From contig NZ_ML123045.1 of assembly GCF_003846175.1 (NCBI RefSeq), positions 146,119-193,892 on the forward strand: 47,774 bases of DNA, written 5' to 3'. Each line of letters opens with the position of its first letter. Within the stretch, counting starts at the first letter, position 1. A model generated the notes under the pieces. The model was not told the DNA's origin, did no database searches, and worked only from the letters and a program-made list of their open reading frames with translations. Source of the stretch: Streptomyces sp. ADI95-17 (lineage in GTDB: Bacteria > Actinomycetota > Actinomycetes > Streptomycetales > Streptomycetaceae). The translations under genes and the position numbers were made by a program. This document shows positions 25,727 to 34,051 of this stretch, one piece after another.

Positions 25727-25972
25727 GTGCGTGGTCCTTCCGTCGTCGTCCGGCCGCCCTTCCGGCCCGGCCTCAGCAGGGCTCCCGGAGCGGCTGCCCC
25801 AGACTATCCAGCAGCCTCGGCGCGCCCGCCCGCTGCCGGGGCCCCAACCGCCCGCCGGGCTCCGGCGCACCGAGCACCCGGCCCCCGCTGATCGGCGGGG
25901 CCGCCGCGCCCCGGACCCGCCCCCGCGCCGCCTCATCCGCCCCGGCCCCGCCCCGCGCCGCCCGGCCCCCGG

Positions 25973-28891
25973 TCAGTCGCGTTCGGCCGCGCACTCGGCG
26001 GAGAACTCGCACAGTGCCGCACGGTCCGTACGGCCCGTCTTGCTCAGCAGACTCGCCATGTGCTTCTCCACCGTGCGCGGCGATATGGACAGCCGCCGGG
26101 CGATCTGCTGATTGCCGGGCCGCTCCGTCAGCAGCACGAACACCTCGTACTCGCGCGGCGTCACCCCGCTCGTCCGCAGCTGGGCGGGGATGCGGTCCCA
26201 GCCGCCCCGGTGCTGCCCGACGCTGGCCCCCGCCTGCCGCAGCGCCGCCCGGCACGCGGCGGCGACCGGCTGGATGCCCGCCCCGTAGAAGTACTCCTCC
26301 GACGCCCGCAGCCAGCTCACCGGCTCGCCCCACTTCTCGGCGAGCGCCGCGCCGGCGACGAGCCGCAGCCCCAGATGGCGGGCGAGCGGGAAGGCGGCGG
26401 CGTCGGCGACGGCCGCCCCGACCGACCGGGCGGCCCGGTCCGCATCGCCCGCACGGCCGTGCAGCACGCCATCGGCCAGCCCAAGGAAGAGCTGGTTCCA
26501 CGCCAGGTCCGCGCCGGGGCTCGCCAGGATCGTGTCGAGCTCCGCCCGGCCGTCCCGGCCGTCGAGTATCCGCAGCAGCGGACGCAGACCGTAACGCCCG
26601 CTCAGGTAGAAGAAACTGGGATGCTCGCGCTCCCAGGCCAGCGAGGCGTCCAGGTCGGCCAGCGCGCCCTCGCGGTCCTCCTCCAGCAGCGCCGCGAAGG
26701 CCCGGCAGAGCCCCAGTTGCAGCGGGACCAGTAAGGACTCCTCGCCGCCCGCCCGGCGGAACCGGACCATGGCCCGGTCCATGTCCCGTCTTCGGCCCCG
26801 GTGCGCGGCGAGCGTCGCCGAGGCCAGCAGCAGATAGCGGTGCGCCCCCAGATTGCGGACCCGCGCGCTGGCGGCCACCGACCGCTCGATGATCTCGTGC
26901 GCCCCGTCCCACTCGCTCCGCATCACCGCGTTCATGGCGAGCAGCCCGTCCACGGTCTGCGTCGGCACCAGCGCGCCCAGCGACTGGGCGGCGGTCCGGG
27001 CCGTCTCCAGCCCGGCCGGGTCACCGGTGCGCATGAACGTGTTGGCGCCGAGCCGGACCAGCGCCTCCACCCGCCACACCGGCAGGGCGTGCTGCTCGGA
27101 GACCGCGAGCATCCGCTCCAGGCACGCGTCGGCCTCGTCGAAGCCGCGCTCCCGGGAGAGCAGCGCCAGTAACTGCCAGGCCTGGCAGGCGACCACGGGG
27201 AGATTCCGTTCCTCCGCCACGGCGGCGGCCCGGCGCGCGGCGTCCTGGGCGGACCCCTGCCGCCCGTGGCCCTCATGGCCGGGCAGCAGCGCCAGATGAC
27301 CGTCCACCACGTCGAGCGCCGCTTCCTGCTCGGGGCGGACGGCCGTACCGAGCACGCTCCGCGCGGTCCGGATCTGCCCGGCCGCCTCGTCCACGCGTTC
27401 CGCCATCACGGCCGCCCAGGCGATCCGGATGTGGGTCTCCCCGCGCTGCTCGGAGGCGTCGGAGCGCGACGGCACCGGGGGAAGCTCCGCGGTCAGCGCC
27501 AGAGCCGTGTCCAGCTCACCGGCCTCGGCGTGGGAGACGGCGAGCGACTCCGTGATGCTCCGCAGATCGCGCTCGTGGGCGAGTGAGCGGGCCCGTTCCA
27601 GCAGGATGACGGCCGAACCGGACGCGCCCGCGGCCAGCATCCGGCGGCCGACATCGGCGAACTGCCGGGCCGCGCCGTGCCGGTCGCCCCCGGCCAGTTG
27701 CAGTGTCGCCATCAACTGACGCTGCTCATCTCCGAGTTGATGATCGGCGGCGGCCAGGGAAAGCGCCGCGCGACGGGCCGTCGCGGCCCGCTCCGCCGGT
27801 GCCAGCGAGGCCACCAGCGCCTCGGCGGTCAGTGCGTGCCGGAAGGTGTAGCGGTCGGGGTCCGCCCCGTCGGGGGTGATGATGTTCGCCTCCACGGCGG
27901 AGCGCAGATGGCTGAAGAGCGTACGGTCGTCGAACCCGGTGACCGTCTGGAGCACGGTGACCGAGAACCGGTTGCCCAGCGTGGCCGCGCACAGGAGCAG
28001 TTCGCGCACCGGCTCGTCGAACCGGTCCAGCCGCCGCGACCAACTGCGCACCACCCCGGTCGGCACCGACGCGTCCGGGTTGACGTGTTCCTCCCACCGG
28101 CCGCCGGCCCGGCGCAGCTGGCCGGAGTCGAGCAGATCGGCGAGCAGCACCTCGACCAGGTACGGATTGCCGCCCGCCCGGCCGGCCAGCCGTTCGTGGG
28201 TGGCCTGCGGCACCTCGTCCGGGGCGGCCTCCAGACACGAGGCGGTCATCTCCCGCACGTCCGCGTCCCCGAGCGGCGCCAGCTCGCGCACCGTGGCGAC
28301 CTGCCGCCGTTCCGCCGAGCGCACCAGGTCGAGCGCGACACCGGGCTCCGGACGCAACGTCCCCAGCAACAGCACCGGCAGGTCCGCCACGTTGTCGATG
28401 ACGTACTCCACCACCGCGATCGTCTCGGTGTCGGAGTCGTGCAGGTCCTCCAGCAGGATCACGCAACCGTGTTCCTGGCCGAGCACCGACAGCAGCCGCA
28501 GCAGCGCCTCGGCCAGCTCGACCACGGTCTCCGGATAGCCGGGGGAGGAACCCCGGCGCCACTCCGGCACCAGCCGGGCCAGCGCCGGACGGTAGGGGTC
28601 CAGCTCCGGGTCGGTGGGCGTGCCGGCCGCCCGGAACCGCGAGGACAGCGCCTCGATCAGCGGGCGGAACGGCACCACGAGACCGGTGGACGTGGCCCTG
28701 CCGCGCAGCACCGGCATGCCCCGCTCGTACGCCCGGTAGGCGCACTCACCGGCCAGCCGGGATTTGCCGATGCCCGCGTCACCGACGAAGAAGACCGCGC
28801 ACCCCGAACGCCGCGACGCGGTGTCCAGGGCACTGCTCAACAGGCCGGTCTCGGCGACACGCCCGACAATCACTGACGAAGTGGCACGCAT
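25973..28891 (-). CDS. LAL-type LuxR regulator with AAA ATPase domain
   Basis: A 972-residue regulator of the large ATP-binding LuxR (LAL) family. The N-terminal ATPase has Walker A at residues 37-44 (GDAGIGKS) and Walker B in VILLEDLHDSD near residue 145. A long helical repeat region follows, and the C-terminus is a LuxR helix-turn-helix (TPREYEVFVLLTERPGNQQI, then SPRTVEKHMASLLSKTG). LAL proteins are common pathway activators in Streptomyces secondary-metabolite clusters. The gene is 70 bases downstream of the lanthipeptide precursor and in the same direction, so it probably activates that locus. No clear ribosome site precedes the ATG, which may be leaderless or translated late in the operon. 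Confidence 0.9.
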   Translation of the reverse strand: MRATSSVIVGRVAETGLLSSALDTASRRSGCAVFFVGDAGIGKSRLAGECAYRAYERGMPVLRGRATSTGLVVPFRPLIEALSSRFRAAGTPTDPELDPYRPALARLVPEWRRGSSPGYPETVVELAEALLRLLSVLGQEHGCVILLEDLHDSDTETIAVVEYVIDNVADLPVLLLGTLRPEPGVALDLVRSAERRQVATVRELAPLGDADVREMTASCLEAAPDEVPQATHERLAGRAGGNPYLVEVLLADLLDSGQLRRAGGRWEEHVNPDASVPTGVVRSWSRRLDRFDEPVRELLLCAATLGNRFSVTVLQTVTGFDDRTLFSHLRSAVEANIITPDGADPDRYTFRHALTAEALVASLAPAERAATARRAALSLAAADHQLGDEQRQLMATLQLAGGDRHGAARQFADVGRRMLAAGASGSAVILLERARSLAHERDLRSITESLAVSHAEAGELDTALALTAELPPVPSRSDASEQRGETHIRIAWAAVMAERVDEAAGQIRTARSVLGTAVRPEQEAALDVVDGHLALLPGHEGHGRQGSAQDAARRAAAVAEERNLPVVACQAWQLLALLSRERGFDEADACLERMLAVSEQHALPVWRVEALVRLGANTFMRTGDPAGLETARTAAQSLGALVPTQTVDGLLAMNAVMRSEWDGAHEIIERSVAASARVRNLGAHRYLLLASATLAAHRGRRRDMDRAMVRFRRAGGEESLLVPLQLGLCRAFAALLEEDREGALADLDASLAWEREHPSFFYLSGRYGLRPLLRILDGRDGRAELDTILASPGADLAWNQLFLGLADGVLHGRAGDADRAARSVGAAVADAAAFPLARHLGLRLVAGAALAEKWGEPVSWLRASEEYFYGAGIQPVAAACRAALRQAGASVGQHRGGWDRIPAQLRTSGVTPREYEVFVLLTERPGNQQIARRLSISPRTVEKHMASLLSKTGRTDRAALCEFSAECAAERD

Positions 28892-28961
28892 GTACGCAGG
28901 CTACTTGAGCCACTACCCACCGGTCAGTGCGGCAAATCCCTTGGCCCCAAAAGGAATTGAC

Positions 28962-29159
28962 TCAGGCCCAGGTCATCGTGGTCCACGGCAGGTCCCCGGT
29001 GCAGTCGCCGCCCGCGTCCGTGGCGCCGAGGATTCTGCTGCGCAGCCCCAGTCTGCCGCCCGCACCCAGGGCGATCCTGCCGACGGGGTGCTCGTCCGCG
29101 AAGTCGGCGAAGTTGTTGAACTCGGCGGCGCGGAGGGCGGAAGCTTCGGTGGTCTGCAT
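28962..29159 (-). CDS. lanA: Class II lanthipeptide precursor peptide
   Basis: A 65-residue peptide just downstream of the LanM gene. The leader is acidic and helical (LRAAEFNNFADFADEHPVGR). Gly-Gly pairs at residues 34-35 and 50-51 are candidate cleavage sites, giving a core of 30 or of 14 residues (DCTGDLPWTTMTWA). The core has only one cysteine, Cys53, with Thr54, Thr60, Thr61 and Thr63 beside it, so at most one lanthionine-type ring can form; the other threonines could become dehydrobutyrine. The ATG is preceded by AGAAGAGG. The peptide may belong with S. coelicolor SCO0268-type class II peptides; that comparison is from memory and not checked. No transporter or protease lies next to it. 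Confidence 0.8.
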   Translation of the reverse strand: MQTTEASALRAAEFNNFADFADEHPVGRIALGAGGRLGLRSRILGATDAGGDCTGDLPWTTMTWA

Positions 29160-29419
29160 GGTCTGCCTCTTCTCGTGGGAGGTTGTCGTTGCGTGAGCGG
29201 AGTGACGAGATGTGTACGACGCGATGGTGCGTGAGATACGTGAGAGGTGAGGAAGTGCGCGCTGTGGTACGGGTGTTACGTGCGAGACGCGAAGGTGTGA
29301 AGGGTAGGGGCAGGGGCGGGTTGTGAGGTGTGGGCCGCGCGTGGACACCGGCTCAGGGCATTCGCCGGCCTTCGCTCCGGCTCGGCCCCCGGTTCCGGTC
29401 TGCCCCGTCCCGTGACCGT

Positions 29420-32400
29420 TCAGCCGGGCGCCGCCGACATGGTGGGCCCGGCGAGCAGCAGCATCGACGGCACCCGGTCGGGGAATCCGGCCCGCAGCAG
29501 CCCGTGCCCGATCCCCGCGAGGCCGGTCAGCAGCCCCGGATGCGACACCTGGCCGGGCGTTCCGCAGCGCGGCTTCGTCCGGTCGGCCGCCGCGAGCAGC
29601 GCCCCGGCCCGCTCCACCCAGCGGGTGCGGACACCTGACGGCTCGCCCCGGCGCAGCAGTTCGAGGACACCGAGTTCGCCGTGGCACAGGCTGTCGTCCG
29701 GCGGCGGTTCGGCCCGTGCGATGTCCGCCGCCACCTCCTGCGCCCAGGCGGACAGCAGTGGGTCGGCCTGCGCCGCCGGGCTGTCCAGTACGGCCAGCGC
29801 CACGCCCGTCCTGCCCCGGCACCAGGAGATGTCGCGGTCCACGGAGCCGGTCGCGGCCCGCAGCGCGGCGAGCCCCGAGGCGCGGTACGGCTCGCCGCCA
29901 CCCGCCTCGGCGAAGCGCAGCAGCGCCCAGCCGATCCCGGCGGACCCGTCGGCGAACCCCGGTGTGTCCGGCAGCGGCGCCTCGCGCAGCAGCCCGGCGC
30001 AGCGTTCCGCCGTGCGCCACACATCGGCCCGCCCGGTGACCCGGTACCCGGCGAGCAGACCGGCCAGCCCGCCGGCCGTACCGCCACGCACCCCGTACTC
30101 GCTCTCGGCGACGGCCGCCGCACCGGTCAACCGCAGTGCGGGCAGCACCAGTCCACCGAGGCACGGGTCGTCCAGCACGTCCGCGACCTGGGTCAGCGCG
30201 TACGCGATCCCGCCGATCCCGGCGAACGCACCCGAGCCCACCGGGCCCAGGTCGTCCGGGCGCGAGTGCAGCACGTCCAGCAGCCCGGCGAGGGGTGCCA
30301 GCGCGTCCCGGGCGGCCGCGGCGTACCGGTCCGCCCCGGTGAGCGCGGCGAGCTGGGCGAGGAAGCACGCCGTACCGGTGTAGCCGCCCGCCAGATCGGC
30401 GGCCATCGGGCCCAGCCGCCAGTAGCGCTCGTCGAGCAGCTCCAGGCCGATCCAGTTGAGCCGGGTGGGTCCGGAGTAGGCCTGGGACACCAGCCCGTCG
30501 CCGACCGACCGGGCCGCCGCGAGCAGCTCGTCCGGATCCGGCGCGGTCGCGGCCGTACGGACCCGGCGCGGGCCGGGCCGGGGCTCGTGGGCGGGCTCGC
30601 GCGAGGTGGTCACCATCGCGGCCCGGATGATCCGTTCCTGGTCCTGGCGGTCCACCGCACCCATGGCCGCCAGCTTCGCGCGGACCAGGGACAGCCCGGT
30701 CCGGGCGAGCGTGCCGGGCAGTATCCGGCCGGTCCCGCTCCACAGGTCGGTACGTTCGGGCAGGGCGGTGAACAGTGGCACGTCGCCCGACCAGAGCTGG
30801 GCGATCTCCTCGTCCAGCAGGCCGGGAAGCGAGGCGGATCCCAGGGTGTCGGTGCCCAGCAGCGCGAGCACCTCGTGCCGCTCGGCGGCGTCCTTCATCA
30901 GGTCCGGGTGGGTGGACTCGTCCAGGAGCGAGGCGTAGATCCAGGTGGGCCGCACCACGACCCGTACCTCGTCGTGCGCGAACCGGTCCAACAGGCCGCC
31001 GGTGCGCAGGAGTTCGGTGCGGGCCTCCTTGATCGCGGTGTAGCCGGCGCGGAATCCGGCACACAGCGCCCGGGTGAAGGCGGACGGGTCGGCGGGCGTT
31101 CCGGTCAGCCGGGGCCGGTTCGCCGAACCGCCGAACCGGGCCGTCCGGCGCACCAGCCGCATCCGGTCGGTCCCCGCGTCCGCCCAGTCCACGCCGCGCA
31201 CCGGGGAATCGGCCGCCTGCCCACCGCCGATCCCGGACATGTCGAGCGCCGACTCGTCCCCGACGAGCAACTGCGGCAGCAGTCCAACCCGGTGCACCGA
31301 GTCGTGCAGGGCGCGGGCCGCCGGATCGTCCGAACCGGCCGTGGGCAGCGGCGGGTGGAACAGCGTCTCCACGTCGACGAGTACCGGGTACTCCCCGTCC
31401 GCGATCAGGTTCTCGTGGTGCAGATCGGTGCCGTCCAGCGCGTGCAGCAGCGCCAGCAGTGCGCCCTGGCGCCGGTAGAAGGTCTCGACCTGGCGGCCCG
31501 AGCGGCAGGGCCGTTCCGCGACGAACTCCACCCAGCCGTACGGCCCCCGGTCCAGCAGGGCGAGCGTACGGAGTCCGGGAGTGCCAGGCAGCTCGTTGAA
31601 CCACTGGACCAGTTCGTTGAAGTGCTGGTGCGCGGCGAGCGGACGCGGCTTGTAGACCAGCCGGGCGCCGTCCTCGAACCGGAGCAGCATCACGGTCCGC
31701 CCGCCCCGGTGGCCGTCCCCGGCACCGGGCTCGACCCCCACCAGCCGGCCGCCTCCGGCCTCTTCGTCCCCGGTCTCTTCGTTCCCGGTCTCTTCGCCTC
31801 GGGCCTCTTCGGCTCCGGCCTCTTCGCCCCGGGACTCGTGGACGCCGGGCAGTACCGGCCGGTCCGTGGCGAACCGGACCAGCATCTCGGCCAGCGCGGC
31901 GGCGGCGTCGAGCGCGGTACGTGCCAGGATCCGGGCCAGTACGGGGTACGTGGTGCAGAGCGCGGCCAGTCCGGACCGGGCGCCGGTCAGCCGCAGGAAG
32001 TCGGTGAACCGGTCCTCGGGGCCGTCCCCGGCCAGCCGCCCGTCCCGCCGCGCCGTGTGCAGCTCCAGGACCAGGGTCCGGGCGGCGAGCCGCGCGAGCC
32101 GCCGGGACAGATGCCGCTCGAAGTCGTCCTGCACGGCGTCCAGATCGACGCACCGGCTCAGCCGCCGCGGCAGACCGTCCCGCATCCGCCGCGCCGCGCA
32201 GCCGGTGAACGGGGCGAGAACACGCTCGAATCCACGCAGCCCCGGCAGATCCTCCCGGTCGCCGATCGCTGCCCGCTCGGGCGCGGCGGCAATCGCGTCC
32301 TGGACGAACACTGCCCAGTCCGGGGCGTGTTCGGGAAGCGCATCTCCGCGCAGCGCATCACCACCGGTCAGCGCATCACCGGCCGACGCATCACCGGTCA

Positions 32401-32566
32401 GTGCCGGCCGCCACCATGAACCAGCGGCCCGGGAAGCCGCGTCCGCCGTCGGCCGGTCGGCCTCCAGCAGGCCGCCCGCATCGGCGGAGGAACCCGCTGC
32501 CGCAGCCGGCCGTGACACGGAAGAGACGCCCAGCCGCCCGCCGCCACCCGCATGGATCTCCGCCAT
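29420..32566 (-). CDS. lanM: Class II lanthipeptide synthetase LanM
   Basis: A 1048-residue bifunctional enzyme that dehydrates serine/threonine and forms lanthionine rings. The dehydratase (DUF4135) half includes VMLLRFEDGARLVYKPR, LHHENLIADGEYPVLVDVE and GGSANRPRL. The C-terminal cyclase is LanC-like with zinc ligands Cys916 (SWCRGRTG) and Cys961-His962 (CHGELG). GAGGAGG precedes the ATG at 32566. Inside the dehydratase half is an acidic stretch made by a 15-bp tandem repeat, absent from typical LanM proteins. It is the first gene of a minus-strand run lanM, lanA, LAL regulator. The 260 bases between lanM and lanA hold no gene; a separate lanA promoter could lie there. Confidence 0.93.
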   Translation of the reverse strand: MAEIHAGGGGRLGVSSVSRPAAAAGSSADAGGLLEADRPTADAASRAAGSWWRPALTGDASAGDALTGGDALRGDALPEHAPDWAVFVQDAIAAAPERAAIGDREDLPGLRGFERVLAPFTGCAARRMRDGLPRRLSRCVDLDAVQDDFERHLSRRLARLAARTLVLELHTARRDGRLAGDGPEDRFTDFLRLTGARSGLAALCTTYPVLARILARTALDAAAALAEMLVRFATDRPVLPGVHESRGEEAGAEEARGEETGNEETGDEEAGGGRLVGVEPGAGDGHRGGRTVMLLRFEDGARLVYKPRPLAAHQHFNELVQWFNELPGTPGLRTLALLDRGPYGWVEFVAERPCRSGRQVETFYRRQGALLALLHALDGTDLHHENLIADGEYPVLVDVETLFHPPLPTAGSDDPAARALHDSVHRVGLLPQLLVGDESALDMSGIGGGQAADSPVRGVDWADAGTDRMRLVRRTARFGGSANRPRLTGTPADPSAFTRALCAGFRAGYTAIKEARTELLRTGGLLDRFAHDEVRVVVRPTWIYASLLDESTHPDLMKDAAERHEVLALLGTDTLGSASLPGLLDEEIAQLWSGDVPLFTALPERTDLWSGTGRILPGTLARTGLSLVRAKLAAMGAVDRQDQERIIRAAMVTTSREPAHEPRPGPRRVRTAATAPDPDELLAAARSVGDGLVSQAYSGPTRLNWIGLELLDERYWRLGPMAADLAGGYTGTACFLAQLAALTGADRYAAAARDALAPLAGLLDVLHSRPDDLGPVGSGAFAGIGGIAYALTQVADVLDDPCLGGLVLPALRLTGAAAVAESEYGVRGGTAGGLAGLLAGYRVTGRADVWRTAERCAGLLREAPLPDTPGFADGSAGIGWALLRFAEAGGGEPYRASGLAALRAATGSVDRDISWCRGRTGVALAVLDSPAAQADPLLSAWAQEVAADIARAEPPPDDSLCHGELGVLELLRRGEPSGVRTRWVERAGALLAAADRTKPRCGTPGQVSHPGLLTGLAGIGHGLLRAGFPDRVPSMLLLAGPTMSAAPG
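31757..31831. repeat. Five tandem 15-bp repeats inside lanM
   Basis: Five in-frame 15-base units beginning GG(C/T)CTCTTCG, at 31757, 31772, 31787, 31802 and 31817. On the coding strand each gives five residues of the type RGEEA or TGNEE, producing an acidic, glycine-rich loop of about 30 residues in the dehydratase half of LanM. Confidence 0.85.
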
Positions 32567-32639
32567 CGCACCTCCTCGGTCCGGCGCCGGCACCACCGGT
32601 CCGCCACGCCCCATACTTCCGGCGAAGCCTCCGGCGGAC

Positions 32640-32658
32640 ATGGGGGCAACACCCCCAT
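32640..32658. other. Stem-loop between lacI and lanM
   Basis: ATGGGGG and CCCCCAT form a 7-base perfect stem with a five-base loop, on the plus strand followed by TCTTTCTG. It lies upstream of lanM and downstream of lacI; it could end lacI transcription or be part of the lanM upstream region. Confidence 0.35.
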
Positions 32659-32704
32659 CTTTCTGCCCGTGACCCGAACCGGAACCGGAACGAGCCCGTG
32701 CGCA

Positions 32705-32790
32705 CCCCCGTCCGGAGGCCGGAACGGGCCCCGGCGCACCCCCCGTCCGAAGGCTGGAACGGGCCCCGGCACAGCCTCCGTCCGAAGCCC
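32705..32790. repeat. 35-bp tandem repeat between lacI and lanM
   Basis: The segment starting GTCCGGAGGCCGGAACGGG at 32710 recurs with small changes at 32745 and partly at 32780, a period of 35 bases. It is non-coding and directly follows the end of the lacI gene. Its GGCCCCGG hairpins could act in termination. Confidence 0.7.
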
Positions 32791-32807
32791 GGGTCACGGG
32801 CTGCGGT

Positions 32808-33911
32808 TCATGCCCGGGGCGGTGCCGTCGACCCCCGCACCATCAGCTCCGCCGCGATCGTCGCGATGCCCCCGGGCGGCGGGTTCTCCTTGCCCATCGC
32901 GAGCCGGCCCGCGCGGGCGCCCGCCTCGAAGAGCGGCAGCCGTACGGTCGTCAGCGCCGGGACCGCGTCCACCGAGAACGGCAGGTCGTCGAAGCCCGCC
33001 ACCGAGATGTCCTCGGGGATGCGCAGCCCCCGGTCCCTGACGGCCGCGCACGCGCCCAGCGCCACCGTGTCGTTGGCCGCGACGATCGCCGTCACCTCCG
33101 GTTCGCGGCGCAGGAGTTCGAGGGTGGCGTCGTACCCGGAGCGACGGTCGTAGGGGCCGTGGACGGTGAGGCGCTCCTCGTCGTACCCGTCGGTGGGACG
33201 CCCCGCCGCGCCCGTACCGCCGCCGAGGAGCCCCGCCGCCCGCATCGCGTCGCGGTGGCCCTCCAGCCGGTGGCGGGTCGTCGTCCGCTCCAGCGGGCCC
33301 GCGACATAGCCGATCCGCCGGTGGCCGAGCGAGAGCAGGTGCTCGGTGAGGCGACGCCCGCCGCCCCGGTTGTCGAAGGCCAGCGCGGCCACGACCGCCT
33401 CGCCGTCCGGCAGCGGGGGCCGCCCGCACAGCACCACCCGGGTGCCCGCGTCCGCGAGCTTGGCCAGCTTGGCGGAGACCGCGGCCTGGTGCACCGGGTC
33501 CTCCACCGCGCCGCCGGTCAGGACGACGGCCGCGGCGCGCTGGCGCTGGAGCAGGGTGAGATAGGTCAGTTCGCGCTCGGGGGAGCCGCCGGTGTTGCAG
33601 ACCACCGCGAGCTTCTCGCCGCCCGCCCGGCCCGAACCGTCGCCCGGCCCGCCGATCTCGGTCTGCGCCGCGCCCGCCATGATCCCGAAGAACGGGTCCG
33701 CGATGTCGTTGACCAGGATGCCGACCAGATCGGAAGTGGCCGCCGCGAGCGAGCTGGCCGGCCCGTTGAGCACATAGTCCAGGTCGTCCACCGCGCGCAG
33801 GACCCGTTCACGGGTGGACGCGGCCACCGGGTAGTTGCCGTTGAGCACGCGGGAGACGGTGGCCGGCGACACCCGGGCGCGGGCCGCCACATCCGCCAGG
33901 GTGACTGTCAT
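32808..33911 (-). CDS. LacI-family transcriptional regulator
   Basis: A 367-residue repressor. The LacI helix-turn-helix (VTLADVAARARVSPATVSRV, then LNGNYPVAASTRERV) occupies residues 3-50, followed by a periplasmic-binding-protein-like sugar domain (VGILVNDIADPFFGIMAGAA; SLGHRRIGYVAGPLE; VAANDTVALGA; DISVAGFDDLPF). The ATG has a strong GGAGGAAA upstream. It is divergent from the oxidoreductase-DUF993-isomerase operon, whose promoter carries an AAGCGCTT operator, so it very likely represses that operon and senses its sugar substrate. Confidence 0.93.
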   Translation of the reverse strand: MTVTLADVAARARVSPATVSRVLNGNYPVAASTRERVLRAVDDLDYVLNGPASSLAAATSDLVGILVNDIADPFFGIMAGAAQTEIGGPGDGSGRAGGEKLAVVCNTGGSPERELTYLTLLQRQRAAAVVLTGGAVEDPVHQAAVSAKLAKLADAGTRVVLCGRPPLPDGEAVVAALAFDNRGGGRRLTEHLLSLGHRRIGYVAGPLERTTTRHRLEGHRDAMRAAGLLGGGTGAAGRPTDGYDEERLTVHGPYDRRSGYDATLELLRREPEVTAIVAANDTVALGACAAVRDRGLRIPEDISVAGFDDLPFSVDAVPALTTVRLPLFEAGARAGRLAMGKENPPPGGIATIAAELMVRGSTAPPRA

Positions 33912-34012
33912 CGCTTTCCTCCGAGGAGTGACGAGGAGTGTGGGTGGAGTGAGTGGAGTTATCGGCGGCCCCCTCTTGTCCGGGCCGCTGTCGGCAGGCT
34001 AGCGTCATACCG

Positions 34013-34028
34013 TATAGAAAGCGCTTGC
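34013..34028 (+). promoter_or_regulatory. Promoter -10 and LacI-type operator of the oxidoreductase operon
   Basis: TATAGA at 34013-34018 resembles a -10 box and runs directly into the palindrome AAGCGCTT (34019-34026, in GAAAGCGCTTGC), the classic core of LacI-family operators. Overlap of operator and -10 fits repression by the adjacent LacI protein. GGAGGAAG of the first gene follows at about 34040. Confidence 0.75.
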
Positions 34029-34051
34029 TACGGCTGTATGGAGGAAGTTTC

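Noticed and set aside
29681..32419. A 912-codon plus-strand frame
   Set aside because: Antisense shadow of lanM, rich in glutamine, arginine and proline with no recognisable domain.
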